The notes below the pieces were generated by a model. That model saw nothing but the letters and a program-made list of their open reading frames with translations, had not been told where the DNA came from and ran no database searches. DNA of 64,000 bases. It comes from Arthrobacter sp. SLBN-112 (GTDB lineage: Bacteria > Actinomycetota > Actinomycetes > Actinomycetales > Micrococcaceae). The position numbers were made by a program, and so were the translations under genes. Position 1 is the first letter of the stretch; every line of letters begins with the position of its first letter. Shown piece after piece: positions 62,591 to 64,000 of the stretch. Where the stretch lies: assembly GCF_006715225.1 (NCBI RefSeq), contig NZ_VFMU01000001.1:4340001-4404000 (forward strand), in the 5' to 3' direction.

Positions 62591-64000
62591 GTGTTCGGTT
62601 CCAGAAAAACCCCCGGCCCGGATCAGGTTGGCCCCACCCCCGCCGCCTACCCCGGCCAAGGCGACCTGTACGCCGAAAGCTCGCTCCGCCGTCGTCCTGT
62701 CCGCCGGGTCCCGCGCTGGCTCAAGGCCCTTACGGCTGTGGTGTCCGTGCTGCTCCTGGGCGCCGTGGCCTTCGGCGGCTACTGGGCATGGCGCCTGCAG
62801 TCCAACATCAGCACCTCGGAGCTGACGGCCGGCGGGCAGCGGACCGAAGGGACCGTGAACGACAGCAAGGACCGGCTGCAGATCCTGGTCCTGGGCTCGG
62901 ACACCAGGGACGGCAGCAACAGCCAGTACGGCGCGGCGGAGGACTCCTCCGGGTACGGCCAGTCGGATGTGATGATGCTGCTGGACATTTCCGCTGACAA
63001 CAAGCATGTGAACGTGGTCAGCTTCCCGCGCGACCTGCTGGTGGACGTGCCCAAATGCACGGACCCCAAAACCAGCCAGTCATATCCCGCGCAACAGGAC
63101 GTGATGATCAACAGCGCCATGGCGCAGGCCGGCATCGGCTGCGCCGTGGACACCGTGAACAAGCTGACCGGCCTGGAAGTGGACCACTTCATGATGGCCG
63201 ATTTCAACGCCGTGAAGGAACTTTCCAATGCAGTGGGCGGCGTGGAGGTCTGCGTCAGCGACGCCGTGCACGATCCTGACAGCGGACTGAACCTGCCGGC
63301 CGGCACCTCGCAGGTGCAGGGCGAACAGGCCCTGGCGTTCCTGCGCACCCGGCACGCCTTCGCCAACGGCGGGGACCTGGGGCGCATCCAGGCCCAGCAG
63401 GGCTTCCTGGCCTCGCTCAGCCGCAAGCTCAAGTCCGAGGGCACCTTGGGCAACCCGCAGAAAACCCTCACTATCGCCGATACCATCACCAGGAACCTGA
63501 CGGTCGACTCGGGCCTGTCCTCCGTCCCGTCGCTGCTGACCATCGCCAACCGGCTGAAGAATATCGATCCGGCCAACATCAACTTCATCACCGCGCCCAC
63601 TATGCCTGCGCCGGAGGACCCCAACCGGCTGGCCCTGGATCAACCGGCGGCCTCCAACTTCTTTACGGCGCTGCGCAACAGCCCGGACCTGAGCCAGTCT
63701 GCCCCCGCCACCCCCACGGAGACGCCTGCCACTCCCGCGGCGCCCGCCTACGACAAGTCACTGCAGCCCGTCTCCATTGCCAACGGCACGGGTGTAACAG
63801 GGCGGAGCAACGCGATCGCCGGGCTGCTCTCGGACGCCGGCTTCACCAACCTGACCAAGCTGCAGGCCCAGGCGCAGGACAAAACCATGGTGTACTACTC
63901 GGCCGGCTTCGAGGACGTCGCCGCGGACGTGGCGGCCCTGTTCGGCCTGCCGGCCGGCAGCGTCCAGCAGGTGGCGAACATCCAGGGCGTGCAGCTGTAT
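62591..64000 (+). CDS. LCP family (LytR-CpsA-Psr) wall-polymer ligase, cut by the window end
   Basis: At least 470 residues; the 3' end is beyond the window. A cytosolic basic tail precedes one membrane helix (ALTAVVSVLLLGAVAFGGYW, about residues 48-67). The LCP domain has LQILVLGSDTRD, YGQSDVMMLLDISADNKHVN, VSFPRDLLVDVP and RTRHAFANGGDLGRIQAQQ, the arginines and aspartates that bind the polyprenyl-phosphate donor. A LytR_C domain begins near residue 395 (QPVSIANGTGVTGRSNAIAG). The GTG at 62591 is the start (GAAGG ten bases upstream). It would attach wall glycopolymers to peptidoglycan and is divergent from ftsW. Confidence 0.93.
   Translation, partial: MFGSRKTPGPDQVGPTPAAYPGQGDLYAESSLRRRPVRRVPRWLKALTAVVSVLLLGAVAFGGYWAWRLQSNISTSELTAGGQRTEGTVNDSKDRLQILVLGSDTRDGSNSQYGAAEDSSGYGQSDVMMLLDISADNKHVNVVSFPRDLLVDVPKCTDPKTSQSYPAQQDVMINSAMAQAGIGCAVDTVNKLTGLEVDHFMMADFNAVKELSNAVGGVEVCVSDAVHDPDSGLNLPAGTSQVQGEQALAFLRTRHAFANGGDLGRIQAQQGFLASLSRKLKSEGTLGNPQKTLTIADTITRNLTVDSGLSSVPSLLTIANRLKNIDPANINFITAPTMPAPEDPNRLALDQPAASNFFTALRNSPDLSQSAPATPTETPATPAAPAYDKSLQPVSIANGTGVTGRSNAIAGLLSDAGFTNLTKLQAQAQDKTMVYYSAGFEDVAADVAALFGLPAGSVQQVANIQGVQLY

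Overview
The window reads as a stretch of a high-GC Actinomycetota chromosome, most likely Micrococcaceae (Arthrobacter/Pseudarthrobacter type). This is inferred from protein character: menaquinone genes, an LCP wall ligase, APS-type sulfate reduction, two ANTAR regulators, GTG/TTG starts and long shadow frames in nearly every gene. No rRNA, tRNA, CRISPR array, prophage or replication origin was seen.

Layout. 0-5.5 kb: an unknown protein, an SRPBCC protein, a ferredoxin/NADP reductase, siroheme synthase and a TetR/cupin divergent pair. 5.5-16.4 kb is a sulfur block: an SsuABC-like importer, then (after an RtcB ligase and an SRPBCC gene) the compact operon sirB-sir-cysH-cysD-cysN. 16.4-18.7 kb: a TRIC channel, a SUKH-like protein and an AbiEi/DUF559-type nuclease gene bracketed by two copies of a 68-bp element. 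19-33.3 kb holds menaquinone genes (polyprenyl synthase, menJ, menG, menF, menD, menC), interleaved with an amino-acid ABC importer, a PhoX phosphatase and one intact IS30-family element. 33.4-39.8 kb: a four-gene overlapping operon (ABC exporter, GbsR/MarR regulator, CorA), an MFS gene and a PAP2 phosphatase. 39.9-46.9 kb: an unusual row of peptide/amine enzymes (gamma-glutamyl hydrolase, carboxylate-amine ligase, Orn/Lys/Arg decarboxylase, NAGGN-type amidotransferase, M20 dipeptidase). 47-57 kb: oxidoreductases, TetR and ANTAR regulators, MFS and small membrane genes, and trxB-arsC. 57-64 kb: MarR, GAF-ANTAR, several very small genes, a frameshifted MFS gene, and a divergent ftsW-like/LCP pair cut by the window end.

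The most striking structure is not a gene. Intergenic spaces carry several families of long palindromes with fixed geometry. Family A has four copies, with 25-nt arms and a 12-nt centre. Family B has three copies, 27-12-27. Family C has two copies, about 27-9-27. Family D has three copies, each exactly 68 bp. A and B share their inner module, and A and C share an outer TTGCTCC core. One A copy was split by the IS30 element at its centre of symmetry, with a 3-bp duplication; removing the IS restores the exact 62-bp A geometry. D copies bracket the nuclease gene and sit at the broken end of a truncated SRPBCC gene.

How genes work together: CysND activates sulfate to APS, CysH (CC and CxxC cluster motifs) reduces APS to sulfite, Sir makes sulfide using siroheme from CysG plus SirB, and the ferredoxin reductase may feed electrons. 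MenF, MenD, MenC, the polyprenyl synthase, MenG and MenJ cover most of the route to a reduced-tail menaquinone.
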